Shown here: one piece after another, positions 26,359 through 36,600 of the stretch | Position numbering within the stretch: the first letter of the stretch is position 1 | How the letters are laid out: every line of letters starts with the position of its first letter | From: Candidatus Avimonas caecicola | GTDB lineage: Bacteria; Bacillota; Clostridia; Oscillospirales; Acutalibacteraceae | Direction: 5' to 3' | Assembly: GCA_904419875.1 (NCBI GenBank) | Contig: CAJFTG010000004.1 | Location: 37,865-101,864 of the forward strand | Length of the DNA stretch: 64,000 nucleotides | Program-made: the position numbers and the translations under genes | The notes under the pieces: generated by a model | What the model was told of the DNA's origin: nothing | What the model saw: only the letters and a program-made list of their open reading frames with translations | The model's database searches: none

Positions 26359-27303
26359 TCATTCCTTGATGCCCGAAGCGGTCATGGTGTCCATAATATT
26401 GCTTTGGGTGATAATGAAAATCGTGATCGGCACAATCATCATCACCACGCTGACGGCCGCCGACGCCCCGGCGCGCCGTACGCCGCCCGCAGCGATCTGA
26501 CTCAGCGCGTAGGTCAGCGGCTTAAGCTGCTCGCTGCGGATGGAAACCCCGCCGTTGGCATTCCACAGATTCTGAACGGAAAAGATAATCAAGGTCATCC
26601 ATGCGGATTTCACGCCGGGCATAACCACGCTGAAAAAGATGCGCAGTTCGCCTGCCCCGTCGATCTTGGCAGCTTCCAGGATGGAGTCGTGAACGTTGCC
26701 CATGAACTGCTTCATCAGGAACAGCCCCAGCGACGAACCGACGGCCGGCAAAATCAGCGAGGCATAGGTATCCACCAGATGCAGATTGGAAAGGATGATA
26801 AAGTTCGGAATGGCGGTGACGGTTGGTGAAAACAGCAGCGTCAGCACCACCACCGAGAAAAACAGGTTCCGGCCGTAAAAGCGGTGCTTTTCCAGCACAT
26901 ACGCCGCCATGGAGGCGAAAATCACATGCAGCCCGGTCCCCGTCACGGTGACAAACACCGTATTGAACAGGTAGCGCGACATCGGCACCCACGCATTGCT
27001 CATCAGGCTGCCGAGGTCCAGAAAATTATCGAAGGTCGGATTCTCCACAAAAAAGCGCGGCGGATACAGGAACAGCTCGCTGAGCGGTTTGAACGCGTTG
27101 TTGATGACATACAGTATCGGGATAATCATTACCACTGAAAAGGCGGCCAAAACCGCCAGGTTGAGCAGGTCTCCGGCTATGCTCCGGGTCTGTTTCACCC
27201 TCAGCAGGCGCCGCAGCAGCCGGCCGAACCATCCGGCGCGTGCCGGCCGTTCCCGCCGGGATGCCGCTGTTTTGCCGGAGGCAGCCATTTCTTTGTTATG
27301 CAT
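26359..27303 (-). CDS. Carbohydrate ABC transporter permease, MalG-type
   Basis: A 314-residue membrane subunit (start uncertain). It has a basic cytoplasmic N-terminus, six helices and the EAA motif SILEAAKIDGAG for the ATPase. I use the ATG at 27303 (MHNKEMAAS). A GTG at 27315 is closer to a GGAAAGG site, and the frame runs on to a TTG at 27381 that overlaps the upstream permease. The partner permease is at 27371-28294 and the likely binding protein is the fusion at 28310-31180. No ATPase gene is adjacent. Confidence 0.9.
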   Translation of the reverse strand: MHNKEMAASGKTAASRRERPARAGWFGRLLRRLLRVKQTRSIAGDLLNLAVLAAFSVVMIIPILYVINNAFKPLSELFLYPPRFFVENPTFDNFLDLGSLMSNAWVPMSRYLFNTVFVTVTGTGLHVIFASMAAYVLEKHRFYGRNLFFSVVVLTLLFSPTVTAIPNFIILSNLHLVDTYASLILPAVGSSLGLFLMKQFMGNVHDSILEAAKIDGAGELRIFFSVVMPGVKSAWMTLIIFSVQNLWNANGGVSIRSEQLKPLTYALSQIAAGGVRRAGASAAVSVVMMIVPITIFIITQSNIMDTMTASGIKE

Positions 27304-27370
27304 CGGTTTGCCCACAACCTTTCCATTGTCCCCGCATCCCGCCGGGACTGATAATCCCTGCGAACCGGCG

Positions 27371-28294
27371 CTATTTCCCAACCCGATCGATCAGCTTGTT
27401 CACCAGCTGACGTGCGATAATCATGATCGCGAACAGCACCGTCGCCATAGCCGATGCATAGCCCAGCTCAAACCGCTGATAGCCTACATCCGCCATCAGG
27501 TTCACCATCGTCGTCGCCACATTGTCAGTGGACGGATACCCCGCCAGCGCAATGGTGACATCGTGGATGGAAAACGCGCCGGATATGCTCATCACCACAC
27601 CGAACATCAGCTGCGGCTTCATCACCGGCAGGGTCACATACCACAGCTCCTGCCAGCGGTTGCGCAGCCCGTCGAGCGCCGCGGCCTCATACAGCTGCCG
27701 GTCCACGTTTTTCAGGCCGGCCACAAAGGACAGAAACCCCGCGCCCATGCTGCTCCACAGCACGCACAGAGAGATAACCAGCTTGATATACCGGGTATCC
27801 GACAGCCACTCGACCGGCCGGTCAATAAATCCCCAGTTCATCAAAAAGCCGTTGATATATCCATAAGCGTCGCTCGAGAACAGCACGCCGAACACCACAT
27901 AGATGGACCCGGCTATCGCCGGCGAATAGAAAATCAGCACAAACAGCATCCGCATTCCGGAGCTGACCTCGTTGATCAGCCATGCCAGCGAAAAGGACAG
28001 GATATATCCCAGCGGCCCGGTAATCAGCGCGAACACCAGCGTGTTCTGCACCGCGATTGGGAAAACCGCGTCGCTGGTAAACATCCGCAAATAATTATCC
28101 AATCCCACGAAGCGAAGCGGCTCGTAAATGTTGTTATAGGTAAAGCTGTAAAACACCGAGGTAACGACCGGCAAAACGGTAAAGAGCGTGAACAACAGCG
28201 CAAACGGCAGCAAAAACAGATAGGATACCCGGTCCTTCCATATCCGCCGCATCACTCGTCCGACGCCGGAATTTCTGGCAGAACGGCTCATCAT
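27371..28294 (-). CDS. Carbohydrate ABC transporter permease, MalF-type
   Basis: A 307-residue CUT1 permease with six helices (the first is SYLFLLPFALLFTLFTVLP) and an EAA motif in the form QLYEAAALDGLRNRWQELW. GGAGGGG lies directly upstream of two consecutive ATG codons (28294 and 28291). The stop of the binding-protein fusion is 16 bases upstream, so the two are almost certainly co-transcribed. Together with the MalG-type gene at 26359 it builds the second importer of the cluster. Confidence 0.93.
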   Translation of the reverse strand: MMSRSARNSGVGRVMRRIWKDRVSYLFLLPFALLFTLFTVLPVVTSVFYSFTYNNIYEPLRFVGLDNYLRMFTSDAVFPIAVQNTLVFALITGPLGYILSFSLAWLINEVSSGMRMLFVLIFYSPAIAGSIYVVFGVLFSSDAYGYINGFLMNWGFIDRPVEWLSDTRYIKLVISLCVLWSSMGAGFLSFVAGLKNVDRQLYEAAALDGLRNRWQELWYVTLPVMKPQLMFGVVMSISGAFSIHDVTIALAGYPSTDNVATTMVNLMADVGYQRFELGYASAMATVLFAIMIIARQLVNKLIDRVGK

Positions 28295-28309
28295 GTCCCC
28301 TCCTGTGTC

Positions 28310-31180
28310 TCAAACATTCAATCCGAACTCCTTGCGTTTTTGCCTGATCTCGTCGTTGATCACCTGGGCGTAGGTCAGGATGGATTCCCTGGCGTCCATG
28401 CGGTTGGTTTCCCGGGTTGCCGCGCGGAAAGCATTGTTGATATAGCGCGGAAGATAATATCCGCCCGGCACCTCGGGCACCGCTTTCGCCCACTTAGCCT
28501 GCGCCGTCAGCGCACGGAAGGTACGGGCAGTCCAGTCGAGATTTCCCATGGCTTCCAGATTGGCGGTCGGATACCGCGCCGAAGCGCCCAGCAGGCTTTC
28601 CATTTCCCTGCCGAAATAGGTCTGGGCGTCGGCGCTGGTCCACCATTTCATATAGTCCCACGCCGCTTCCTTATGCTCCGACGCCGCCAGCAGCACCACA
28701 CCGGTCGACGACGAATAACAGGAATAATCCACCGAACCGTCCTCCCGCCTGGTGCCGGGAACCATCGCCATTTCCCACATGCCCCGAATCTCCGGAGCGG
28801 AAACGGCCAGGGTGTTGTACAGCGTATAATCGGCAATCACAATCGGCGACTCGCCGGTGCGGAACCGGTTGGCCACGTTGAAGATCGACGGCAGTCCGCT
28901 GCGATTGTACAGGTCGGTCCAAAAGCGGAAGGTTTCCACCGCCACCTCGGTGTCCAGCGCCGTGGCGGTGAAATCGTCCGTGTAAAAGGAACCGCCCCGC
29001 TGATACAGCAGTGTGGCGAAGGAGCCGAGGCCGTTGGTGTTGGCGTTGGCGCCGGTTTCCATCAGGACGGACATATTGTTCTTCTGCAGCGTCGGCAGGC
29101 AGCCCCGGAGATCCTCCCACGTCCACGGGTTTTCCAGCGCGGGCGCCGCAATACCGAGCTGCTCCAGGATGTCGCTGCGGTAGAACATCATCAGGAAAGT
29201 CTGCTGTTCCGGCAGCGCATACAGGCCGTTTTCATACATAAACGGAACATACGCGCTTTCCTGAAACCGGGAAAGCACCGCATCCAGCTCCTCTTCCGGG
29301 ACCAGATCGCGCAGATCGGTCAAGACCTTGCGCATGGCGAAATCCACCGGCTGGCTTACCCCCGCGCCCATCAGCACATCCGGGCCGTTTCCGGCCGCCA
29401 GGGACGGCAAAATGGTATCGGCCGCCACAATCTGCAATTGCACGCCAACGGTTTTGCCATAGGTCTGCGCCGACTGCGGCTGATAAAAGGAACGGATCAT
29501 GTCGCTGTAGATCGAAGCCTGATCCCGTCCGGATACCGACCACACGGTGATGACCTCATCGGTTTCTTCGGACAAGGCGCCAAGGCTGGTATAATCCTCG
29601 AAGAAGGAGGCGAAAAACAGGCGGATTCCATACCACAGCCGGCTGAAAAAACCGGCGTCGGCCGCAGGCATGTCCGACCCGGGCGCGGCCAGCTGGATGG
29701 TGTCGAGATCCAGCGGCCGGGCGGCCGCTTCCGCTATCCAGTCGTTGAGCGCCGCGATGTTATCCTTGAAAAAGGAAAAGTTGGAGGCAACTTTGCCGGT
29801 GTCGCCGGCAAACGTGCGCAGCTGAATCGCCAGCTTGCGCAGACTTTCCAGATCGCCGCCGGCCTCCTCGGAAACCGTCAGCACCTGATCGGCAATGCTG
29901 TCCAGCTCGGCCGCCTGCCGCCGCATCTCCCCGATCGTTTCCGGAATCAGCTCATCCAGATTATAGTCCCGGTATCCGTCCGGCGAAGCGCTCATGATCA
30001 TGAGCAGCTGCCGGTAGATCTCATTCAGGGACTGGATGCAATCCGTCGTGCGGCCAAGCAGCGCGGCGAAATCCCCCAAACTGACGGTGAGGGACACGGT
30101 ATAGGTCTTTCCCGCCTCAAAGTAAAACCTGTACGGCGTTCCGTCCGCGTCCCCAAGCGCCAGCATCTGCCAGCCCCGCTTGTATACAAAGCGGAGGTTT
30201 TCCGCCTCCTGGAACGGCGTTTCCCCGTCGATCTGCAGGCTGCGGGTCGCGTAAAAGCCTTGGGAGTAATTCTGCCGGCAGCGCAGGCGTATCTCATACA
30301 TGCCGCTTTCTTCCACCTGCATTTCCCAGGCAAGCGTACTGCCCGCCGCCGTCCACTTTTCGCCGCCGATGATGTTCAGGCTGATCTTGGCGCCTTTGGA
30401 CGGGGTGGTGGCCGGGGTGCTGCGGTCCGATATGGCAAAGAGCGCCGGGTCGTTCTTCCAGGCGGTCAGCTCCGCCTCCAGCGGTTCGAGCGAAACCGAC
30501 GCATCCGGCGCCTGCGCATGAGAAGCGGCATACTGCGCGTATGTCATCGGCTGCTCCGGCTGCACGAAACGGAGGCTGCGGATGCGCACAGAGGACTGTA
30601 CCACCGAAATCTCCAGCGTCTGGCTTTCCTCCAGCGCAAACAGCAGCGGGCCGTTTTCATAGCCGGTGCTGTCCGCGGCCGTTTCCGTAAGCCAGCCGCG
30701 TTCGGAAAACGGGATTTCTTCCTGCGGCAGGCGGAGATCATTGCCGCGGCTGTCCTCTCTCTGCGCTCCGGGCTTATCCCGCCAACGCCGGCGCAGCAGA
30801 ATATTCTCTGCCGCACGGGAGGGGGATTGCCCGTCAAGCTGCAAGGCAAGCTGAACATTCTGGGTGCTGTCCGGCAGAGGGTCGTACTCGATCTGCAGCG
30901 CATATACCCCGGGGGCGGCCTTCAGCGTCAGCGCCAGCTCCCCCTCCTCATCGATGCAAACGCTCTCCCCGTCCAGCCGGGCTCCGGTCATGGACTCCGG
31001 CGCCGTACCCCCGTCGGAAAACAGCACCTCGACGGGTGCGAGTTCCTGCGCGGCCGGCGCCGGGGGCGCAGCGCCTGTGGAGACTTCGTCCAGATCTGCC
31101 GCCCGTACCGGCGGCACATATAGGAGTCCCAGGCAGATCGCCAGTGCGCCTGCCAGCCCGGTCATTCTGCAAAACCGCAT
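28310..31180 (-). CDS. Sugar-binding protein fused to a long N-terminal carbohydrate-module region
   Basis: A 956-residue exported protein, about twice the size of a normal binding protein. A signal peptide (1-27, cut after VRAA; no lipobox Cys) is followed by two related jelly-roll-like modules (about 50-205 and 255-375) that share L(Q)(L/I)DG...AEN. A helical segment (about 380-500) and a hydrophobic amphipathic stretch (FFSRLWYGIRLFFASFF) come next. From about residue 540 there is a complete family-1 binding protein (ITVWSVSGRD to the end). The modules may hold polymer or orient the binding domain at the wall. GGGAGG eight bases before the ATG fixes the start. Confidence 0.8.
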   Translation of the reverse strand: MRFCRMTGLAGALAICLGLLYVPPVRAADLDEVSTGAAPPAPAAQELAPVEVLFSDGGTAPESMTGARLDGESVCIDEEGELALTLKAAPGVYALQIEYDPLPDSTQNVQLALQLDGQSPSRAAENILLRRRWRDKPGAQREDSRGNDLRLPQEEIPFSERGWLTETAADSTGYENGPLLFALEESQTLEISVVQSSVRIRSLRFVQPEQPMTYAQYAASHAQAPDASVSLEPLEAELTAWKNDPALFAISDRSTPATTPSKGAKISLNIIGGEKWTAAGSTLAWEMQVEESGMYEIRLRCRQNYSQGFYATRSLQIDGETPFQEAENLRFVYKRGWQMLALGDADGTPYRFYFEAGKTYTVSLTVSLGDFAALLGRTTDCIQSLNEIYRQLLMIMSASPDGYRDYNLDELIPETIGEMRRQAAELDSIADQVLTVSEEAGGDLESLRKLAIQLRTFAGDTGKVASNFSFFKDNIAALNDWIAEAAARPLDLDTIQLAAPGSDMPAADAGFFSRLWYGIRLFFASFFEDYTSLGALSEETDEVITVWSVSGRDQASIYSDMIRSFYQPQSAQTYGKTVGVQLQIVAADTILPSLAAGNGPDVLMGAGVSQPVDFAMRKVLTDLRDLVPEEELDAVLSRFQESAYVPFMYENGLYALPEQQTFLMMFYRSDILEQLGIAAPALENPWTWEDLRGCLPTLQKNNMSVLMETGANANTNGLGSFATLLYQRGGSFYTDDFTATALDTEVAVETFRFWTDLYNRSGLPSIFNVANRFRTGESPIVIADYTLYNTLAVSAPEIRGMWEMAMVPGTRREDGSVDYSCYSSSTGVVLLAASEHKEAAWDYMKWWTSADAQTYFGREMESLLGASARYPTANLEAMGNLDWTARTFRALTAQAKWAKAVPEVPGGYYLPRYINNAFRAATRETNRMDARESILTYAQVINDEIRQKRKEFGLNV

Positions 31181-31220
31181 GGTGTCAGCCTCCCTAAGAA
31201 AGTATCCGCGTCGTGCGCAG

Positions 31221-32666
31221 TCAGCCCTGGCCGTTCATCTGCTCCTTCAGGATTGCCGTATACGGGCTGTCGTCGATGAGCGCCTGCATCTCCGGCGCCA
31301 AGCCGTTGACCATGGAGGACGGCGTGCCGCCCCCATCCATGAACGCGGTGCTCAATTCCCGGAAGGATTCAAAGATCCCGGAACGGCTCACATCGTTGGA
31401 CTTCATGCGCCAATTCAAAAGGATATCCGTGTACACGCCGACCGACGCCTCGTCGCTGAACAATTCCTCCGCCCGCATCTGAATCTCCTGCTCCCGGGAA
31501 AGCGTTTCATCCGGCGCATACAGCGCCGCATAGACAATCAGCGCCATTTTGGCCCGCTCGTCGCTTAAGGTTTTCGGAATAAACATCGCGTTGCCGCCCA
31601 TGCTCGGATCCAGGTAGTCGGTTCCCGACGGTCCGACCGGGAAATAGGTCAGGCCGTAATCCGAACGGTCGATGTTGTTCTTATCCGCGTAATCATTGAC
31701 ATATTCATCCAGGACCCATTCCTCGCACAGCAGCATTCCCAGCTTGCCGGAAGGAAGGAACTCCGCCGCCTTTTGATACCCGAACGCAACCAGGGATTTG
31801 TCGGTGTTGCACATGTTGTTGAACACCTCGATCGCCGCCAGGGCTTTTGCATCCGTGAGCCCCAGCTTCAGCAGCCCGTCCTCGTCCTGTTCGATCACCG
31901 AGCCGCCGTTGGACATAATCATGCCGGCCAGCACCATATCCCCGCAGGTCGTGCCGACGCCCCACTGGACCACTTCGCCGGAAGAATCGTATTTCACCAG
32001 CTGCCGCGCATAGTCCTGGAAGGTCGCAAAATCCCACTTCTTGTCCTGAGCGATCAGTTCGTTGGGGTCGGTCAGACCCGCTGCGCGAAACAGCTTTTTG
32101 TTGTACAGGCAGAGAACCTGTACCGCGTCCCGCTCACGGTTAAAGCCGTAGATCGACGAACCATAGGTCATATCCCCGGCAACCACCTTGCTCCAGGTGC
32201 CGTCCGAAAAATCGATGCCGACCTCCCTGCTGAGCTGGCTCACATCCCGGATGGCGCCCGCCTGAATCCAGCCGCCCGCATACCACGGCGTTGTTTCCAT
32301 AATGTCGCCGAAGGGTTCTTCGGCCATGATGGTAGGCGCCATGTTGTCCCAGTAGTTTCCGGCGTCCACTTCCCTGAACTCCACGTTGACATGGAACGCC
32401 TTTTCCACCTCTTCTATCCGCTGGAGCAGGCGGTCGGTGTCGGTATTTCTGCCGGGAACCATGTCCTCCATTTTGATGTATGTAGAGGCGATGGTTACGG
32501 TTTCCCCGTTAAAGTCATAGCCTTCCGGGTTGAGGCCGCTGATGCCGGCGTTGCTCAGGGAAGATTCGCTTCCGCTTTCCGGCGCCTCTACCTGGCATCC
32601 GGCCATGCAGCTCATCATCAACGCGCCTGCCAATACCGCACAGACCGTTTTCCCCCATGCCTTCAT
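31221..32666 (-). CDS. Extracellular sugar-binding lipoprotein (family 1)
   Basis: A 481-residue binding lipoprotein: basic N-terminus, hydrophobic core, lipobox CMAGC, Ser/Glu linker, then a family-1 fold with TDRLLQRIEEVEKAFHVNVE near the start and a WDFATFQDYARQL hinge-region segment. The ATG at 32666 is close behind GAGG; an upstream in-frame GTG (32675) follows AAAGGATT and is an alternative. It is the first gene of the minus-strand cluster and faces the divergent AraC gene. It is the likely receptor for the permease pair at 19594-21424. Confidence 0.92.
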   Translation of the reverse strand: MKAWGKTVCAVLAGALMMSCMAGCQVEAPESGSESSLSNAGISGLNPEGYDFNGETVTIASTYIKMEDMVPGRNTDTDRLLQRIEEVEKAFHVNVEFREVDAGNYWDNMAPTIMAEEPFGDIMETTPWYAGGWIQAGAIRDVSQLSREVGIDFSDGTWSKVVAGDMTYGSSIYGFNRERDAVQVLCLYNKKLFRAAGLTDPNELIAQDKKWDFATFQDYARQLVKYDSSGEVVQWGVGTTCGDMVLAGMIMSNGGSVIEQDEDGLLKLGLTDAKALAAIEVFNNMCNTDKSLVAFGYQKAAEFLPSGKLGMLLCEEWVLDEYVNDYADKNNIDRSDYGLTYFPVGPSGTDYLDPSMGGNAMFIPKTLSDERAKMALIVYAALYAPDETLSREQEIQMRAEELFSDEASVGVYTDILLNWRMKSNDVSRSGIFESFRELSTAFMDGGGTPSSMVNGLAPEMQALIDDSPYTAILKEQMNGQG

Positions 32667-32708
32667 TTTCCTCACAATCCTTTCCACGTTTTTACGGATA
32701 TCGTTTTA

Positions 32709-32737
32709 TTGATAAAATTTGCAGAATACGGTATACT
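32709..32737 (+). promoter_or_regulatory. Promoter of the divergent AraC gene
   Basis: Plus strand TTGATA (32709-32714), 17-base spacer, TATACT (32732-32737). The predicted leader to the ATG at 32797 is about 53 bases. The leftward promoter of the glycan cluster must overlap this 130-base intergenic stretch, but I see no clean sigma-A match for it, as expected for an activated promoter. Confidence 0.85.
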
Positions 32738-32796
32738 GATGTAGGTCATACCTTTTCGCTACATAAACGCTGGCTGAGTTCCGGAGGATAAGCAGC

Positions 32797-33633
32797 ATGC
32801 AGAAACCTTTTTATGAAAAGCATGTCCATGCAGACCCTGATCTTCCCTTTCTCCTTTTTGACGGCGTGTCCCAGCAACGCGTTACCAATAAGATCCTGCA
32901 CTGGCACGAAGATATGGAAATCCTTCAGTTCATCGAAAACTCCGGCGTCGTCTTCTGCAACGGCCAGCGCATCGAGCCCCGTTCCGGGGACATCGTCATC
33001 ATCAATCCCAACGCCCTGCATACGGTATGCACCACCGCGGACCGGGTCAGCTATTACTGCCTGATTGTGGACAAGGCTTTTTCGGATCAGCAGAAGCTGC
33101 CGCTTTCCTCCATGTCGTTCCAGATGCTGGTGGAGAAGGATACGAACATAGACAGGCTTTTTCTCGAATTAATCCGTGAAATGCACGAAAAGCACCTTTT
33201 TTTCAAGCAGCGCATGCAGGCAAACGTCACCAATCTGCTGATTCATATTTGCCGTCAATATCAGAACAACAGCAGACAGGTGCCGGAACACGCCGGCAAT
33301 CAGAAGGAAACCATTGTAAAAAACATCATCCGGTACCTGCAGCACCATTTCACCGAAGACATCCATGTAGAGCAGCTCTCCCACGAGCTGGGGTTCAGCT
33401 ATTCCTATCTGTGTCACGTCTTCAAGGAAATTACCACATGCACCATTGTGGAATATATCCAGCAGCTGCGCTGTATTTACGCCATGCAGTTGCTGACCAC
33501 CATGGGATTATCCGTCAGTGAGGCGGCGGAGCAGGCCGGCTTTAACAACGTCTCGTATTTTTCAAAGATATACAAGCGCTTCATGGGCCATTCTCCCTCC
33601 AAAATAAGCGGCCGGAACAAAGCCGGCAGATGA
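32797..33633 (+). CDS. AraC-family transcriptional regulator
   Basis: Probable activator of the divergent glycan cluster. The 278-residue protein has an N-terminal cupin sensor (LHWHEDMEILQFIENSG, then a GDIVIINPNALHTV strand typical of sugar-sensing AraC proteins) and a C-terminal two-helix-turn-helix domain (about 170-270) with LSHELGFSYSYLCHVFKE and the signature AAEQAGFNNVSYFSKIYKRF. GGAGG nine bases before the ATG sets the start. A bidirectional terminator separates it from the convergent surface-protein gene. Confidence 0.93.
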   Translation: MQKPFYEKHVHADPDLPFLLFDGVSQQRVTNKILHWHEDMEILQFIENSGVVFCNGQRIEPRSGDIVIINPNALHTVCTTADRVSYYCLIVDKAFSDQQKLPLSSMSFQMLVEKDTNIDRLFLELIREMHEKHLFFKQRMQANVTNLLIHICRQYQNNSRQVPEHAGNQKETIVKNIIRYLQHHFTEDIHVEQLSHELGFSYSYLCHVFKEITTCTIVEYIQQLRCIYAMQLLTTMGLSVSEAAEQAGFNNVSYFSKIYKRFMGHSPSKISGRNKAGR

Positions 33634-33651
33634 AGCGGCGGTTGAAAGAAC

Positions 33652-33690
33652 AAAACGGCGCCCCTGTCTTCGGACCGGGGCGCCGTTTTT
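33652..33690. terminator. Bidirectional terminator between convergent genes
   Basis: A perfect 13-bp stem (AAAACGGCGCCCC with GGGGCGCCGTTTT) with a 12-base loop; five T residues on the plus strand and four on the minus strand. It serves the AraC gene and the surface-protein gene. Confidence 0.92.
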
Positions 33691-33695
33691 CACAG

Positions 33696-36600
33696 TCAAC
33701 CCTTGGCTTTGGCCGCTTTCCGCTTGCAGAACCACGCAACCGCACCGGCTGCCGCAGCCGCGGCCAACGCCGGTATGGCGGGAGAGGCGCCGCCGGTATC
33801 GGGGCTTTGGCTGGGCTTGACCTCACTCGCGGCGACATTCTTGGCAAAGGCCAGTTCGCGGAAGGTGACCGCCGCGCCTTCGCCCTGCAGGCCGCAGTCC
33901 CACCAGCTGTAGCCCTCTTCCTTGAAAGAGGCGGGAATCGCCTTGTCAAGGCAGATGACGCCCTGATAATGCCCGGCAGGCAGGCGATCCTCTCCATACA
34001 CCGGATCGGGGACCGGCTCTACTCCCGCCACTGCCGCAATATAGGCGGTCAGTGTCAGCGAATCCTTCCCGTCCGCATAGGTCCGCGCCACCTCTTCGCC
34101 GTCTTCCGGCCGTCTTCCGGCGCGCAGGTGGATGCCGGCCTCTCCGCTTTCGATGGTGAAGTCATAGCTCAGCAGCAGGCTGTTTTCACCCACCGGGGTA
34201 TAGCTGAAATACCCGCGTGCCGACGCATCCGCCATCCCTTCCGGAACGGACAGCCTCCATCCGGTGCTTGCATCTCCCTGAATATCGGCATTGCGGCCCT
34301 CAAACTCCCTGGACCATCCCTCCAGCGAATCCGGAAGAAGGTTCACCAGAATCTCCTTCTCCACCGTCGGCTCCTCACCCGGGCCGTTATCCGTCACCTT
34401 GGTTACATCCAGCAGTTTCAGGCTGCGCGCCGTGAATTCCGAGCCTGCGGTCGACCACGCCGTGAGGGTTTTGAGGATTGCTTCCCCATCCGGCCAGTCG
34501 TCCGCTTTCACCACGCCCTGGTAGGTGCCGGCCGGAAGCTTATCCCCGTCAACCAGCATCACGCCATGCTTGCCGGCAATCAGCGCCGCGATATCCACCG
34601 AGCGGTCGGCAAAATTCTGGGAAAGGCTCATCCCTCCCTCAGCGACCGTAAAGTCGTAGGCCAGATACGCTTCCACGCCGGAAAAATCCATCGGCTGGTC
34701 GTAATAGGCTTCCGACACCCATGCGCCGGCCTCTCCGCCGCGGATATAGGTGGTCTGTTTTTCCGCCTTCACCGCTTCGTTTTCGCCCAGTGCATCGTAC
34801 ATGTCGGTCATGCCGAGATCCAGCGACTGCCGGTACGCATAGGTGATCTCGCCGTCGGTGATGGTGCCGTCGGTATCGTCGCCGTCACCCGTTTCTTCCG
34901 CGGCAAAGCGGAGCGTCTTGATTTCCACACGGGTATAGGCGTTGATTTTCAGCAGAATCTGCGCACATCCCTGTTCGGCAGACCAGACCGACGACAGATC
35001 GGCGCAGCCCTTGTAGGCAGCGGCCGGCAGATAACTGTCATACAGTTCGGCGCCCTGTTCCTGAACCATAAGCGCCGTCAGGGCATTTCCCACCGGATAG
35101 GGGCTTTCCGCCCCCCGCAGGATCGGGCTGATATACATTTTCCCATGGTACGGATGCCCGTCCGGCGATTCCGATTCCGCGTCGTGCGCCACTTCGGAAA
35201 CCGTAATTTCATAAAACAGCTTTTCGCCCGCCGCCGGGTGCACGCAATGGGCCTTTCCGTCCTTCGTAAGGTTGAGATAGAGCTGAGCATCCTCGCCGGC
35301 CGTCACGAAAGCGCCGGCATCCGCGGCGATATCCACCTTGGCCAGATCGGCTTCGGTCACGCCGCTGACCGTATAGCCGGCCAAAAGATCGCCGTTTTCC
35401 CGGTCGATTATTTCTTCCTCTTCCACCGTTTCGCCGCTGACCAGCTTCCATTCATTGAGCGTCACCCGGGTGAATTCGTTCAAACGCAGGCTCAGCCCAG
35501 CGGCCGCCGCATCGGTTCCCCATGCGCCGGACAGGTCCAGCACGCCCTGATACGTCCCGGCCGGAAGCGTGCCCTCCCAGACCTCCTGGCCATTGTCCCG
35601 GGCGATACCGCTCATGATGGCGCCGGAAAGCGCGTCGGCGGCTTCCTGGGTCAACGAGGGAACGTCGATGCCGACGGAAGCCCGGCCGTGATAGCTGTGA
35701 TTCGCGTCGTCCGCCGTGTGTTCCGTCATCTCAATGGCAAAATCGTAATACAGCCCGGCCCCTTCGGGCGGAGTTATGCCCTGCCCCAGGGTCAGCACGG
35801 CATTGCCGTAGCCTTCGCCGCTGGTAAAGACTGTCCCCGCCTGGTCGGCGATGAGCCTTCCCACGTCTTCCCCGGCCGCTTTATAGGAGGCCAGCAGGTC
35901 GGTTACCAAAGGTTCCGCGGAATCGTCCGGGATCATCGTAACAAACTTCAACGTCTTTATGGTGACGGAGGCTCCGGCCGGCAGACGCACAATGACACTG
36001 GAAGCCCCCTTGTCAGTCGGCCAGCCGGCGGACAAATCCACGGTTCCGGTGTAATGCCCCACCCCCAGCGAGCTGGGACCGCCGCCGGTATTGTGCGCGT
36101 CGTTGACCGCCTGGACAAACGCATCGCCTAGGGCAAAATTGTAGCCGCCCGCCGTGGTCCATGCGTCCGGAATGATATAGGCGCTGCCGGCATTCACCGT
36201 AACATCATAGGCCAGCAAAGCGCCCTCGACCGGCTGGATGGAAGCCCTGCCTCCGTTCCCGTCATACAAATCGAGGATAACATCCACCTGCTCGGAATGA
36301 TTGTTGGTGATGGTCCCGGTGGTTTTGTCACAGACCGCATTTTCCGTGCTCACCACCGGCACATAATCCGCAAGCAGATTTCCGTTTGGCACATCGCTCG
36401 GCTTAAGCTCCGGCCCGGCTGCCGGTCCGACAAATTTCAGCTTATGAATAACGATCTGCGAATCCGGTTCCAGCTTCAGCAGCATGCTGCTGGTCTCTTT
36501 ACCGGCAGGCCAAACCGCTGACAGGTCCACCGCGCCGGTGTAACGCCCCGCTCCCAGCGAGCTGGGACCGCCGCCGGTACTGTGCGCGTCGTTGACCGCT

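Noticed and set aside
26996..31123. A 1375-codon plus-strand frame and a similar 833-codon frame at 33630-36131
   Set aside because: They lie antisense to well-supported genes with signal peptides, known domains and ribosome sites. Their translations are rich in Arg, His and Gln without any fold signature. Open antisense frames are expected at this GC content.
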